Notes: generated from the letters alone by a model not told the origin. A stretch of 64,000 bases of DNA from Clostridia bacterium (GCA_910574475.1 CAJTAT010000003.1:1-64000); one strand, 5' to 3'. Positions 40,868 through 50,773 are shown, counted from the stretch's first letter. Translations and numbers: made by a program.

Positions 40868-43492
40868 ATGAACTACTATGCTAAAACAAAAGAGGAGGTT
40901 CTGGAGCTTCAAAAGAGCCATACTTCTGGAGGCTTGGGCCAGGAAGAAGCCCATAGACGTTTAAAAAAGTATGGCGAGAACCGTATAAAGGAAAAGAAGA
41001 AAAAATCCCTGATATTAAAGTTTTTAGAACAATTTCAGGATGTGATGGTACTGATACTGCTGGCTGCTGCTGTTGTATCTTTTGTAGTAGCCTGGTCAGA
41101 ACATGATAGTTCAGCCTTCTTTGAGCCAATTTTGATTTTGCTTATTGTAGTGCTAAATGCATGTATGGGCGTCATGCAGGAGAGTAAAGCAGAGCGTTCC
41201 TTAGAAGCTTTAATGAGTATGGCTGCACCTCATGCCCGTGTCATTCGAGATGGACAGGAGCAGGTGATTGATGCCGCTTTTCTTGTTCCGGGAGATATGA
41301 TAAAGCTTGAGGCAGGAGATTATGTTCCGGCTGATGCAAGGCTTTTGACTTCTTTCAGCCTGAAATCAGAGGAGTCTGCCCTGACAGGTGAGTCTGTACC
41401 TTCCGAGAAAAATGCGGAAGCTGTTTTAGACGAAAATGTTCCCATTGGAGATCGAATCAACTGTGTGTATTCTGGATGTAGTATTGTATATGGCACAGCT
41501 ACAGGGATCGTGACACATACAGGAATGGATACAGAGATGGGCAAAATTGCAGGAATGTTGGACGCAGAAAATGATGTTCAGACTCCATTACAGACAAAGC
41601 TAGCCCAGCTTGGCAAATATATGGGTATACTAGCCCTGATTATCTGCGGGATCATATTTGTCATGGGACTTTTAGGCGGCATCCCAGTGATGGAGATCTT
41701 TATGACAGCCGTTTCCCTTGCCGTATCAGCCATTCCCGAAGGCCTGCCGGTGATTGTGACCATAGTGCTGTCCATTGGGGTGGAACGTATGGCAAAGCGC
41801 AATGCCATCGTAAAAAAGCTTCCCGCAGTGGAGACCCTTGGCTCCACTTCTGTGATCTGTTCCGACAAGACAGGTACTTTGACTCAAAATAAAATGACAC
41901 TCATGAAAGCCTATCTGGATGAGGGAAAGGCGACGGAAGAGATTTGTTCCAGCAATTCTAAGGCAGTTCGATGGCTGCTTACCTGCGGGACGCTTTGCAG
42001 TAATGGTTCCGTCCATTATGAGGAAGAAAAGGAAGTTCACATTGGCGATCCTACAGAGACAAGTATTATTGCAGCCGCATATAAAAACGGGATCAGGAAA
42101 GAAGAGCTGGAAAAGCAATACCCCAGAATTGGTGAGCTGCCCTTTGATTCTGAGAGAAAATTAATGACAACCATTCATAAAATGGATGGGAAGTATGTGG
42201 CTATCACAAAGGGAGCTTTTGATATGATTTCTTCCCGCTGTGTTCAGGGGGATATGGAGACTGGAGCATTAGAGACCGAACAGATGAGCCGTGAGGCCCT
42301 CCGAGTGCTCGCCATAGCTTATCGTGTTCTAGGTGAAGTACCTCAGGAGCTGAACTCAGAAGAGATAGAACAGAATCTAACCTTTTTAGGTTTGGTAGGC
42401 ATGATCGATCCCCCAAGAGAAGAGGCAAAGCAGGCGGTGACTGTGTGTAAAAAGGCTGGCATCCGTCCCATTATGATTACTGGAGATCACGTAACCACAG
42501 CTTCTGCTATTGCCAGGCAGCTGGGGATTCTGGGTGACGATGAGGAGGCGATTACAGGAAGTGAACTTCAATCATTGTCCGAGGAAGAATTTTTTAAAAG
42601 GCTGGAAAGAATCTCTGTGTATGCCCGGGTATCGCCGGAGGATAAGATCCGTGTGGTAAAAGCCTGGCAGAAAAAAGGAAAGATCGTGTCTATGACTGGT
42701 GACGGAGTCAATGATGCACCTGCGCTAAAGGCGGCAGACATTGGCTGTGCCATGGGAATTACAGGCACTGACGTGGCTAAAGGTGCGGCAGATATGACGC
42801 TCCAGGATGACAATTTTGCCACGATAGTCGCGGCCGTGCGAGAGGGAAGAGGAATCTACCATAACATCCGCAGGACAGTGGGATTTCTTTTGGGAACAAA
42901 TATTGGAGAAGTAGTTCTTGTATTTACTGCTATGCTCTTTTACAAAGTCTCTCCCTTACTTTCCATGCAGCTTTTATGGATTAATCTAGTCACAGATAGC
43001 CTTCCGGCTATTGCTCTTGGCATGGAACCAGTAGATGACAGAGTTATGGGAGAGAAACCCCGTCCAAAAGAAGAGGGAATCTTTGCCCATGGTCTTGGTG
43101 TACAGGTGGTTTTACAGGGATTGATGTTTGGAATTTTGGCCCTAGTGGCCTTCTGGATTGGAGGCAGAAGCGAGCATCCCTTGGGCAGTGGGCGAACCAT
43201 GGCTTTTATGGTTCTTGGACTTAGTCAGATTTTTCATTCCTTTAGTATGCGATCCGATCAGTCTCTGTTTCGGACAGGATTTTTTACAAATAAAAAGTTA
43301 AATAGTGCTGCCCTGGTGTCAATAGTTTTGATGGGGTGTGTTTTGTTTATTCCACCTCTGTCTTATGTATTTGGACTTTTGTCTCTAACACCTAAGCATT
43401 ATGGAATCGGGCTGCTGTTATCTTTGGCCCCTGTAGGGGTATTGGAGGTTGTGAAAGCCTTTAGACAAAAAAATATATTTGGTGGTAAATAA
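40868..43492 (+). CDS. P-type calcium-transporting ATPase (874 aa)
   Basis: Cation pump of the PMCA/SERCA-like type II group. It has SALTGESVP (actuator), PEGLPVIVT (M4 ion site), phosphorylation motif CSDKTGTLTQNKM and MTGDGVNDAPALKAADIG hinge. Ten predicted helices and 874 residues fit. The N-terminal ~70 residues are a cation-ATPase-N domain (LGQEEAHRRLKKYGENRI). Metal specificity (Ca2+ or Mn2+) cannot be decided; the neighbour mntP makes Mn2+ possible. Confidence 0.88.
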   Translation: MNYYAKTKEEVLELQKSHTSGGLGQEEAHRRLKKYGENRIKEKKKKSLILKFLEQFQDVMVLILLAAAVVSFVVAWSEHDSSAFFEPILILLIVVLNACMGVMQESKAERSLEALMSMAAPHARVIRDGQEQVIDAAFLVPGDMIKLEAGDYVPADARLLTSFSLKSEESALTGESVPSEKNAEAVLDENVPIGDRINCVYSGCSIVYGTATGIVTHTGMDTEMGKIAGMLDAENDVQTPLQTKLAQLGKYMGILALIICGIIFVMGLLGGIPVMEIFMTAVSLAVSAIPEGLPVIVTIVLSIGVERMAKRNAIVKKLPAVETLGSTSVICSDKTGTLTQNKMTLMKAYLDEGKATEEICSSNSKAVRWLLTCGTLCSNGSVHYEEEKEVHIGDPTETSIIAAAYKNGIRKEELEKQYPRIGELPFDSERKLMTTIHKMDGKYVAITKGAFDMISSRCVQGDMETGALETEQMSREALRVLAIAYRVLGEVPQELNSEEIEQNLTFLGLVGMIDPPREEAKQAVTVCKKAGIRPIMITGDHVTTASAIARQLGILGDDEEAITGSELQSLSEEEFFKRLERISVYARVSPEDKIRVVKAWQKKGKIVSMTGDGVNDAPALKAADIGCAMGITGTDVAKGAADMTLQDDNFATIVAAVREGRGIYHNIRRTVGFLLGTNIGEVVLVFTAMLFYKVSPLLSMQLLWINLVTDSLPAIALGMEPVDDRVMGEKPRPKEEGIFAHGLGVQVVLQGLMFGILALVAFWIGGRSEHPLGSGRTMAFMVLGLSQIFHSFSMRSDQSLFRTGFFTNKKLNSAALVSIVLMGCVLFIPPLSYVFGLLSLTPKHYGIGLLLSLAPVGVLEVVKAFRQKNIFGGK

Positions 43493-43523
43493 GTTTTATT
43501 TATCGATAAACAATAAAAAATTA

Positions 43524-43552
43524 TTGACAAAAGAATAATTCCGGGATATGAT
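43524..43552 (+). promoter_or_regulatory. promoter before the 43584 gene
   Basis: TTGACA (43524-43529), 17-bp spacer, TATGAT (43547-43552). Its -10 overlaps the in-frame ATG at 43548, which is therefore not the start. Confidence 0.7.
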
Positions 43553-43583
43553 AGAGAGCATCACAGGAAAGAGGATGATGGTC

Positions 43584-44738
43584 ATGCTTCAAGCACTTAA
43601 TAGTTTGCTATTTATCATTATTTTGTTCATTCCCGGCCCAGCTTTTACCATTTGGAATATTCGTAATCTGCTTTTGCGCAGGGAGGACACAGGAAAATTC
43701 GAGGTGTTGGCATTTGCGACAGGGATTTTCTACAGTCTGATCCTGTATTGGTTATGGAGCCCGAGGCCTTGGGATGAAAGTATTTGGACTTATGGGGATA
43801 TTTCTTCCCTGCATGAGCCATTTTCCAGAGAACATCTATTGACGATGCTTCTTCTGTTTGGTGTAGGTTTGATTTCCTATGCATTTTTAAAATCCAGAAA
43901 GGAAAAAGCCGCGCCTCTGGCAGTGGTGCTTTCCATGTCTGGCGTTTATCTTGGAATTTTGACGAATGTCATGATGCTCATACAGCTTTTCGGAAGTGTT
44001 GCGGCAGACACCCCTTTTACAAACTGTATGTTTCCAGATGTAGTTTTTTTCATGCTGGTTCCTTTTAATTATATATTGTTGGCTGTGGCACTTTTGGTAA
44101 GGGTGATTCGGGACCAGAGCAGGCGTCTTCAAGAGCAAACCATTTGGGAAATGGAGAGAAAGGAAGAATCATATAAAAGTGGAATACTTGGCAACTGTAA
44201 CCGTCTGTTGGAAAGAAGTGGAAATTGGGCTCTCTATGCACTGCTTTTGACTCTGCCTCTTTTATGTATGATTATGGGATTGCTTTTGCTGTTTGGTCAG
44301 AAACCAGACAGTGCAATTCGCGTGTTTACAGAGACCAGTGACTGGACATTATCCACGAAGATATCTCCGCCACCAGTGGAGGCCGGCGCTCATTATCTGT
44401 GTACAGTGGCATTGCAGGGGCATGAAAGTCTGGTAAAGCCAACCCGAATGGGCATAAGAAGGGGAGAAATAATAGTGGTGAATCGCCAGCTCTGTGTGGC
44501 GAACGCTTTTGAGCAGCTCTTAGAAGAGCGTATGCCCCGCTTTCACAGAAGTTTACGCAATTTTTATGATACTTATGGCTATCCTGTCTCCAGGCACATT
44601 AAGACACCTTTTACAGCAGATGTAATTTATTTGCTTATGAAACCTCTTGAATGGCTGTTTTTAATAGTTTTATATTTAATTGATGAAAAGCCGGAGAATC
44701 GCATTGCAACCCAATATTTGCCGTTTAAGATTTATTAA
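43584..44738 (+). CDS. DUF6688-like membrane protein (384 aa)
   Basis: About seven hydrophobic helices: the first five in residues ~1-170, one near ~220 (ALYALLLTLPLLCMIMGL) and one near the C-terminus; between them lies a soluble region with RVFTETSDWTLSTKISPPP and PRFHRSLRNFYDTYG. Resembles the DUF6688 family; function unknown. ATG 43584 is the probable start since the promoter would make shorter transcripts than the 43548 ATG needs and GAGG is nine bases upstream; ATG 43578 is an alternative. Confidence 0.65.
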   Translation: MLQALNSLLFIIILFIPGPAFTIWNIRNLLLRREDTGKFEVLAFATGIFYSLILYWLWSPRPWDESIWTYGDISSLHEPFSREHLLTMLLLFGVGLISYAFLKSRKEKAAPLAVVLSMSGVYLGILTNVMMLIQLFGSVAADTPFTNCMFPDVVFFMLVPFNYILLAVALLVRVIRDQSRRLQEQTIWEMERKEESYKSGILGNCNRLLERSGNWALYALLLTLPLLCMIMGLLLLFGQKPDSAIRVFTETSDWTLSTKISPPPVEAGAHYLCTVALQGHESLVKPTRMGIRRGEIIVVNRQLCVANAFEQLLEERMPRFHRSLRNFYDTYGYPVSRHIKTPFTADVIYLLMKPLEWLFLIVLYLIDEKPENRIATQYLPFKIY

Positions 44739-44774
44739 AATTTCATGAAATTTTATAAAAATACAAAGAGAATG

Positions 44775-44803
44775 TTGGAAACAGTGAGAAAATATGTTAA
44801 GAT
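44775..44803 (+). promoter_or_regulatory. possible promoter for cls
   Basis: TTGGAA (44775-44780), 17-bp spacer, TAAGAT (44798-44803), only ten bases before ATG 44813; that would make a nearly leaderless transcript. Confidence 0.35.
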
Positions 44804-44812
44804 AAAAACGAG

Positions 44813-46351
44813 ATGAAAATACGTAAGATATTAAAAACAGTCATGAACCGCCTGGTAATTTTTGGAGTTTTGCTTTTGCTTCAAATAGCAGAATTATTGG
44901 CCTTTATGACGAAGCTGGCAAGCTATTCTACTGTGGTATCCATTCTATTTACTGTTATAAGCCTGCTGGCAGTCCTTTGGATTTTAAATAGAGATGAAAA
45001 CCCAGCTTATAAGATGTCCTGGATAATTTTGATTCTGGTCTTTCCTCTGTTGGGTGGTTTCTTTTATCTCTTGGCAGGCCATAAGCGCCCTTCCAGGGGG
45101 CTGCGGCGCCGATTTGAGACAGAGGTAGCGCGTACCAGGGGAGAGATGACCCAGGATGATACTGTACTGGAGCATATAAAGAGTCTCGACCCGCGAATGG
45201 CTGGTCAATTTCACTACGTGGCAGACAAGGCCGGATATCCCGTGTATGAACATACAAAGGCACGCTATTATTGTCTGGGCGAAACACTGTTTCATGATTT
45301 AGTAGAAGAATTAGAAAAAGCACAACATTTTATTTTTATGGAATATTTTATCGTGGAAGACGGCCTCATGTGGGGAAGCATCCTAAAGATCCTGGAAGAA
45401 AAGGCAAAAGCTGGGTTGGATGTACGTTTTATTTACGATGATTTAGGAAGTGTATCCCTTCTTCCTGCTGGTTATGACAGGCAATTGGAGGCCAAGGGAA
45501 TCAAGTGTATGGCTTTTAATCCCTTTATTCCGATTCTGTCTCTGGCTATGAACAATCGGGATCACCGAAAAATCACTGTGATTGACGGACATACAGCTTT
45601 TAGCGGAGGTATCAATCTGGCTGACGAATATATCAATGAAAAGGTTCGTTTTGGCCACTGGAAAGATACAGGCTTTATGCTGAAGGGAGAAGCAGTGTGG
45701 AATTACACTGTGATGTTTCTGCAAATGTGGAACGCCTTTCGCCACACAGATAAATCTTACGAAGATTTTCGTCCCAACAAATATTACACACATGAATTTC
45801 TCTCAGATGGTTATGTTCAGCCTTTCGGCGATTCGCCTTTAGACGATGAGATTGTGGCAGAAAATGTCTATCTGAATATTTTGAACCAGGCCAGTGATTA
45901 TGTGTATATTTTTACACCCTATCTGATCATTGATCATGAAATGACCACGGCATTATGTCTGGCAGCAAAGCGCGGTGTGGATGTACGGATTGTGACTCCA
46001 GGGATACCAGATAAGAAAGTGATATTCCAGTTGACTCGCTCCTATTACCCACCCCTCTTAAAAGCAGGCGTACGCATCTATGAATATGCACCAGGGTTTT
46101 TGCATGCCAAATCTTATGTCTGTGATGATGTAACTGCAGTAGTGGGCACAATTAATATGGATTACCGTGGCCTTTATCTGCATTTTGAATGTGGTACATG
46201 TTTTTACCAAAATGAAATCATAAATCAGGTGAAGCAAGATTGCTTGAATACGATGGAACAGGGGCGGGAGATTTCTTTAAAGGATACACGCCAGGGATTT
46301 TTTGGAAGCCTGTTCTGTGCAGTCCTGCGGGTATTTTCCCCGCTTTTATAA
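44813..46351 (+). CDS. cls: cardiolipin synthase (512 aa)
   Basis: Phospholipase-D-family enzyme joining two phosphatidylglycerols. Two N-terminal helices (residues ~13-60), then two HKD motifs: NRDHRKITVIDGHTAFSGG and FLHAKSYVCDDVTAVVGT. 512 residues and the N-terminal helices are typical of bacterial Cls in membranes. Start has a poor ribosome site. The CBS gene follows by 31 bases. Confidence 0.92.
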   Translation: MKIRKILKTVMNRLVIFGVLLLLQIAELLAFMTKLASYSTVVSILFTVISLLAVLWILNRDENPAYKMSWIILILVFPLLGGFFYLLAGHKRPSRGLRRRFETEVARTRGEMTQDDTVLEHIKSLDPRMAGQFHYVADKAGYPVYEHTKARYYCLGETLFHDLVEELEKAQHFIFMEYFIVEDGLMWGSILKILEEKAKAGLDVRFIYDDLGSVSLLPAGYDRQLEAKGIKCMAFNPFIPILSLAMNNRDHRKITVIDGHTAFSGGINLADEYINEKVRFGHWKDTGFMLKGEAVWNYTVMFLQMWNAFRHTDKSYEDFRPNKYYTHEFLSDGYVQPFGDSPLDDEIVAENVYLNILNQASDYVYIFTPYLIIDHEMTTALCLAAKRGVDVRIVTPGIPDKKVIFQLTRSYYPPLLKAGVRIYEYAPGFLHAKSYVCDDVTAVVGTINMDYRGLYLHFECGTCFYQNEIINQVKQDCLNTMEQGREISLKDTRQGFFGSLFCAVLRVFSPLL

Positions 46352-46382
46352 GAGAGAATGAGAACCGGAGGAACAGATACAT

Positions 46383-46799
46383 ATGAATATATTGTTTTTT
46401 TTGAAACCAAAAGGAGAACTAGATTACCTTTATGATGACTGTACCATGCGACAGGGAATTGAAAAGCTGGAGCGCAGTGGCTATATGGCAATTCCTATCA
46501 TCAACCGGAAGGGAGAATATGTGGGAACTATCACAGAGGGAGATATCCTTTGGACCTTGAAGAATAAATTCTCTCTGGATTTGAAAATGGCTGAAAATGT
46601 TCCCATTCAAACTGTGAAACGCCGGAAGCATGTGGAGCCTATTTCCATTGATTCTAATATGGAAGATCTGGTCTCCAAGGCTATGAACCAGAATTTTGTT
46701 CCGGTGATTGATGACAAGCGAATCTTTATCGGTATTGTCACCCGAAAGGATATCATTGAGTTCTGCTATGGAGAATATACAAAAGTGAATAAAGAATAA
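46383..46799 (+). CDS. two-CBS-domain protein (138 aa)
   Basis: A protein made of paired CBS domains (residues ~20-60, GYMAIPIINRKGEYVGTITE; ~80-125, FVPVIDDKRIFIGIVTRKD), which usually bind adenylate nucleotides. No enzyme domain is fused. Function unknown. It has GGAGGAAC upstream and ends at a terminator. Confidence 0.85.
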   Translation: MNILFFLKPKGELDYLYDDCTMRQGIEKLERSGYMAIPIINRKGEYVGTITEGDILWTLKNKFSLDLKMAENVPIQTVKRRKHVEPISIDSNMEDLVSKAMNQNFVPVIDDKRIFIGIVTRKDIIEFCYGEYTKVNKE

Positions 46800-46807
46800 A
46801 CTTGAAA

Positions 46808-46834
46808 GGCGGCTGTGAGACAGTCGTCTTTTTT
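46808..46834 (+). terminator. terminator after the CBS gene
   Basis: GGCGGCTGT (46808-46816) and ACAGTCGTC (46820-46828) pair (with G-U), loop gag, followed by T6. Confidence 0.8.
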
Positions 46835-46870
46835 ATTGTTATGAAAAAATTTGTAAAAAGGCTTGATTAT

Positions 46871-46899
46871 TTGACATGTAATTGCTAAAATTGTATACG
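46871..46899 (+). promoter_or_regulatory. promoter for the biotin-decarboxylase operon
   Basis: TTGACA (46871-46876), 17-bp spacer, TATACG (46894-46899). Confidence 0.55.
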
Positions 46900-46949
46900 G
46901 CATGAATTGGTTTAGAATTATCAAAATAGAAAAAAATGGAGGGCTGAAA

Positions 46950-48344
46950 ATGAGTATTACAGCACAAAGCTTGGCAGGTAAGAGAATTGAGGACTTACTT
47001 GACGAGAACAGTTTTGTTGAGATTGGCGGGATGGTTACGGCCAGAAGCACTGATTTCGACATGCAGCAGAATGAGACTCCATCAGACGGTGTCATTACTG
47101 GCTATGGTGTCATTGACGGTAATCTAGTCTATGTATACAGCCAGGATGCTTCCGTGTTGAACGGAACACTGGGCGAAATGCATGCAAAGAAGATTACAAG
47201 GCTTTATGAGATGGCCTGTAAAGTAGGCGCGCCTGTCATTGGTCTGATAGACTGTGCAGGAGTTCGTCTTCAGGAAGGTGTGGACGCACTGAATGGCTTT
47301 GGCGAAGTTTATATGCAGCAGGCATTGGCTTCCGGCGTAGTTCCTCAGATTGCTGCGATTTTTGGAACCTGTGGCGGCGGACTTGCTGTCGTTCCAGGGT
47401 TAGCTGATTTTACATTTATGGAGGAGAGCAAAGGAAAGCTGTTTGTCAACTCTCCCAATGCCATAGAAGGCAATGAGATCTCTAAGTGCAACAGTGCTTC
47501 TGCAAAGTTCCAGTCAGAGGAAGCGGGAACTGTGGATATTGTGGCAGATGAGGCAGGTGTCCTGGCTCAGATTCGTCAGCTTGTGACTATGCTTCCGGCA
47601 AATAATGAAGAGGATTCTTCTTATGAAGAGTGCATGGATGATCTGAATCGTGTATGTGCAGATCTGGGAAGTGTGGAATATTCTGCTCCCTACATACTTT
47701 CCAGTATTTCAGATGGAAACGTATTTTTTGAGACGAAGGCAGCTTACGCAAAGGATATGGTGACTGGACTTATCAAGTTGAACGGTATGACAGTAGGTGC
47801 AGTGGCTAACAATGATGTGGAATTGACGGCCCGTGGAGCACAGAAAGCTGCTGATTTTATCAATTTCTGTGATGCCTTTAACATTCCAGTGCTCTCTGTT
47901 ACGAATGTAAAAGGTTACAAGGCAAATATGTGTACAGAGCGCAACATTGCCAGAGCTATGGCTAAGCTTACGTATGCCTTTGCCAATGCAACCGTTCCAA
48001 AAGTAAATGTGATTGCTGGCACAGCTTTTGGCAGTGCGTATGTATCTATGAATAGCAAAGGAATCGGCGCTGATGTGGTTTATGCCTGGAAAGACGCACA
48101 GATTGGCATGATGGATTCCAAGATGGCAGCAAAGATTATGTATGCTGACGCAGACGCTGGAACTCAGAGCGAAAAAGCGAAGGAGTATGCTGCTCTTCAG
48201 GGAAGCGTTGAGGCGGCAGCCAGAAGAGGTTATGTAGACAGTGTAATAGATGCACAGGATACAAGAAAATATGTAATTGGCGCTTTTGAAATGTTATTCA
48301 CAAAAAGGGAGAGCCGTCCAGACAAAAAGCACGGAACGGTTTAA
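46950..48344 (+). CDS. acyl-CoA carboxyltransferase subunit (464 aa, MmdA/PccB-like)
   Basis: Carboxyltransferase of the crotonase fold that moves a carboxyl group between biotin and an acyl-CoA, as in the alpha subunit of methylmalonyl-CoA or glutaconyl-CoA decarboxylase. Motifs: the oxyanion glycines in FGTCGGGLAVVPGLADF, and AGTAFGSAYVSMNSKGIGAD in the second half. At 464 residues it is shorter than typical MmdA (~510). ATG 46950 has GGAGGG six bases upstream. It heads the operon of OadG, biotin carrier and OadB homologs. Substrate undecided. Confidence 0.82.
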   Translation: MSITAQSLAGKRIEDLLDENSFVEIGGMVTARSTDFDMQQNETPSDGVITGYGVIDGNLVYVYSQDASVLNGTLGEMHAKKITRLYEMACKVGAPVIGLIDCAGVRLQEGVDALNGFGEVYMQQALASGVVPQIAAIFGTCGGGLAVVPGLADFTFMEESKGKLFVNSPNAIEGNEISKCNSASAKFQSEEAGTVDIVADEAGVLAQIRQLVTMLPANNEEDSSYEECMDDLNRVCADLGSVEYSAPYILSSISDGNVFFETKAAYAKDMVTGLIKLNGMTVGAVANNDVELTARGAQKAADFINFCDAFNIPVLSVTNVKGYKANMCTERNIARAMAKLTYAFANATVPKVNVIAGTAFGSAYVSMNSKGIGADVVYAWKDAQIGMMDSKMAAKIMYADADAGTQSEKAKEYAALQGSVEAAARRGYVDSVIDAQDTRKYVIGAFEMLFTKRESRPDKKHGTV

Positions 48345-48358
48345 GAGAGGTGAATAAT

Positions 48359-49183
48359 ATGAAGAGAAACATGAAGAAATTTACCGGCATGCTCTTGCTC
48401 CTTGTATGGGTGCTTGCTCTCACTGCTTGTTCCTCCAAGGAAAAGCTGCCGAATGAAGAAGTATATCAGGAGAAGGCCGATGGCTATATCAAGATGCTTA
48501 CTTCTATGGATGAAGCATCTTTGAATGAGCAGCTTACAGATTTGGAAGAAAATCTTGAAGATTTTGAACAGCAGGTTGCTCTTTATCCCTATCTTATGGG
48601 GAATGGGTCGAAGTTTGACTTTACAGCGGAGGCTTATGTCAGCTTACTTAAGTCTTACACATCCAACCTGGAAGATTTGGGAGCCTTTGTAGAGCTGAAA
48701 GCTTATGAGGGCGGAGAAGAGAAGGATGGCGAAGTAAGCTATTCGGCAGTCTATAAGTTTGAAAAGCATGATTTGAGAATGTCTCTCGTCTTTGATAAAA
48801 ATAATGTGATCACTACAGTGACACTTGACCCGATTTACAGTACAGGCGAGATTCTTGAGAAGGCAGCTTTGAATACCCTGCTTGGTATGGGTGTTGTATT
48901 TGTGGTTCTGATTCTCATTTGCCTGATTATTTCCTGCTTTGGATTTATTCCGGCTATTGAAGCAAAGTTTAAAAAGAAGAAGGCGCCAGAAAAGAAGGCC
49001 CCTGAGCCTGTAGCGGCACCTGCGGCAGCTTCTGTACAGGAAGCAGCTTCTACTAAGACAGATGATCTGGAATTGGTAGCAGTTATCACAGCGGCAGTTG
49101 CGGCGACGCTTGGAACCTCAACAGACGGATTTGTGGTGCGCTCTATTAAGCGCAAGAGCAACAGTAAGTGGAAAAGAGCTTAA
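48359..49183 (+). CDS. OadG-like subunit with lipoprotein-type N-terminal domain (274 aa)
   Basis: Signal peptide with lipobox LTAC (cysteine at about residue 24), then an external ~130-residue domain of DUF3887-like appearance, one transmembrane helix (about residues 170-195, MGVVFVVLILICLIIS) and a cytoplasmic Lys/Pro/Ala tail ending in RSIKRKSNSKWKRA. OadG/MmdD subunits are normally ~80-130 residues: one helix plus tail; here the N-terminus is extended. It scaffolds the sodium-pump complex. ATG 48359 is better than GTG 48350. Confidence 0.75.
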   Translation: MKRNMKKFTGMLLLLVWVLALTACSSKEKLPNEEVYQEKADGYIKMLTSMDEASLNEQLTDLEENLEDFEQQVALYPYLMGNGSKFDFTAEAYVSLLKSYTSNLEDLGAFVELKAYEGGEEKDGEVSYSAVYKFEKHDLRMSLVFDKNNVITTVTLDPIYSTGEILEKAALNTLLGMGVVFVVLILICLIISCFGFIPAIEAKFKKKKAPEKKAPEPVAAPAAASVQEAASTKTDDLELVAVITAAVAATLGTSTDGFVVRSIKRKSNSKWKRA

Positions 49184-49209
49184 ATCATATTTTAGGAGGA
49201 AGTTAAGAG

Positions 49210-49581
49210 ATGAAAAATTATACAATTACCGTAAATGGTGTAGCTTATGATGTAACCGTGGAAGAGGGAGGAGCAGGAAGCGCTCCAGTACGTGCAGCAG
49301 CTCCAGTGGCAGCTCCTAAAGCAGCTCCAGCTCCCGCAGCAGCAAAGCCAGCGGCAGCAGCGGCTGGTGGAATCGAAGTAAAGGCTTCTGTTCCTGGTAA
49401 AGTATTTAAGGTAGAGGCTTCTGTTGGCCAGGCTGTTAAGGCTGGTGACAATATTGTTATCTTAGAGGCTATGAAAATGGAGATTCCTGTTGTTGCTCCA
49501 GAGGACGGCACAGTAGCAAGTATCAATGTTGGAGTGGGCGATGCCGTTGAGTCAGGTGAACTGTTGGCATCTTTAAACTAG
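49210..49581 (+). CDS. biotin carboxyl carrier protein (123 aa)
   Basis: Biotin is attached to Lys89 in EAMKMEIPV, 34 residues from the end, in the usual barrel-sandwich domain. The N-terminus (~1-20) is a short strand pair and an Ala/Pro-rich flexible linker (about residues 22-52) follows. This is the swinging arm for both carboxyltransferases and the beta subunit in the operon. Confidence 0.95.
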   Translation: MKNYTITVNGVAYDVTVEEGGAGSAPVRAAAPVAAPKAAPAPAAAKPAAAAAGGIEVKASVPGKVFKVEASVGQAVKAGDNIVILEAMKMEIPVVAPEDGTVASINVGVGDAVESGELLASLN

Positions 49582-49619
49582 CAAATCAGGACACTTATTA
49601 AATCAACGGAGGTTAAAAC

Positions 49620-50771
49620 ATGGGATACATTTTAGAAACCCTAGGGAATCTCATGCACCAGACAGCCTTTTTTAATCTGACATGGGGAAATTATGTCATG
49701 GTTGCGGTTGCATGTTTATTCCTTTTCCTGGCTATCAAAAAGGAATATGAGCCACTTTTGCTAGTTCCTATTGCTTTTGGTATGCTATTAGTAAATATTT
49801 ACCCAGATATTATGATTAGCCCAGAAGACTCAGCAAACGGAGTGGGCGGCCTTCTCTATTATTTCTATGTATTGGATGAATGGGCCATCCTTCCATCCTT
49901 GATCTTTATGGGGGTAGGAGCTATGACAGACTTTGGTCCACTGATTGCCAACCCCAAGAGTTTTCTTCTGGGAGCATCTGCTCAGTTTGGTATTTTTGCT
50001 GCATATCTTGGAGCAATGGCTATGGGATTTTCAGACAAAGCTGCTGCAGCTATTTCTATTATTGGAGGGGCAGACGGACCGACTTCTATCTTCCTAGCTG
50101 GTAAGCTGGAGCAGACAGCAATTATGGGGCCCATTGCGGTAGCGGCATATTCTTATATGTCTCTTGTACCAATTATTCAGCCCCCGATTATGAAGTTGCT
50201 GACTACAGAAAAAGAACGTAAGATTAAGATGGAACAGCTCCGTCCAGTATCTAAACTGGAGAAAATCCTGTTCCCTATCATTGTTACTATTGTAGTATGC
50301 CTGATTCTGCCTTCTACTGCACCATTAGTAGGAGCGCTCATGCTTGGAAACCTGTTCCGTGAGTCTGGTGTGGTACGTCAGCTTCAGGAGACAGCATCCA
50401 ATGCACTGATGTATATTGTAGTAATTTTGCTTGGAACTTCTGTAGGAGCAACTACAAGTGCAGAAGCATTTTTGAATTGGGATACCATTAAAATAGTACT
50501 TCTCGGTCTGGTTGCTTTCTGTTTTGGTACAGCGGCTGGAGTGCTCTTTGGAAAGCTTATGTGTAAAGTAACAGGTGGCAAGGTAAATCCGCTGATCGGA
50601 TCCGCAGGTGTATCTGCAGTGCCGATGGCGGCCCGTGTGTCCCAGAAAGTGGGAGCGGAGGCAGATCCAACCAACTTCCTTCTGATGCATGCAATGGGCC
50701 CCAACGTAGCTGGTGTAATCGGTACAGCCGTTGCAGCGGGAACCTTTATGGCCATCTTTGGAGTTATGTAA
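49620..50771 (+). CDS. sodium-translocating decarboxylase beta subunit (383 aa, OadB/MmdB)
   Basis: Membrane subunit that decarboxylates carboxybiotin and pumps Na+ out. About nine helices; the key motif SIIGGADGPTSIFLAG (conserved Asp) and the C-terminal SAVPMAARVSQKVGAEADP. 383 residues, normal. A 108-bp tandem repeat begins three bases after its stop. Confidence 0.93.
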   Translation: MGYILETLGNLMHQTAFFNLTWGNYVMVAVACLFLFLAIKKEYEPLLLVPIAFGMLLVNIYPDIMISPEDSANGVGGLLYYFYVLDEWAILPSLIFMGVGAMTDFGPLIANPKSFLLGASAQFGIFAAYLGAMAMGFSDKAAAAISIIGGADGPTSIFLAGKLEQTAIMGPIAVAAYSYMSLVPIIQPPIMKLLTTEKERKIKMEQLRPVSKLEKILFPIIVTIVVCLILPSTAPLVGALMLGNLFRESGVVRQLQETASNALMYIVVILLGTSVGATTSAEAFLNWDTIKIVLLGLVAFCFGTAAGVLFGKLMCKVTGGKVNPLIGSAGVSAVPMAARVSQKVGAEADPTNFLLMHAMGPNVAGVIGTAVAAGTFMAIFGVM

Positions 50772-50773
50772 AT

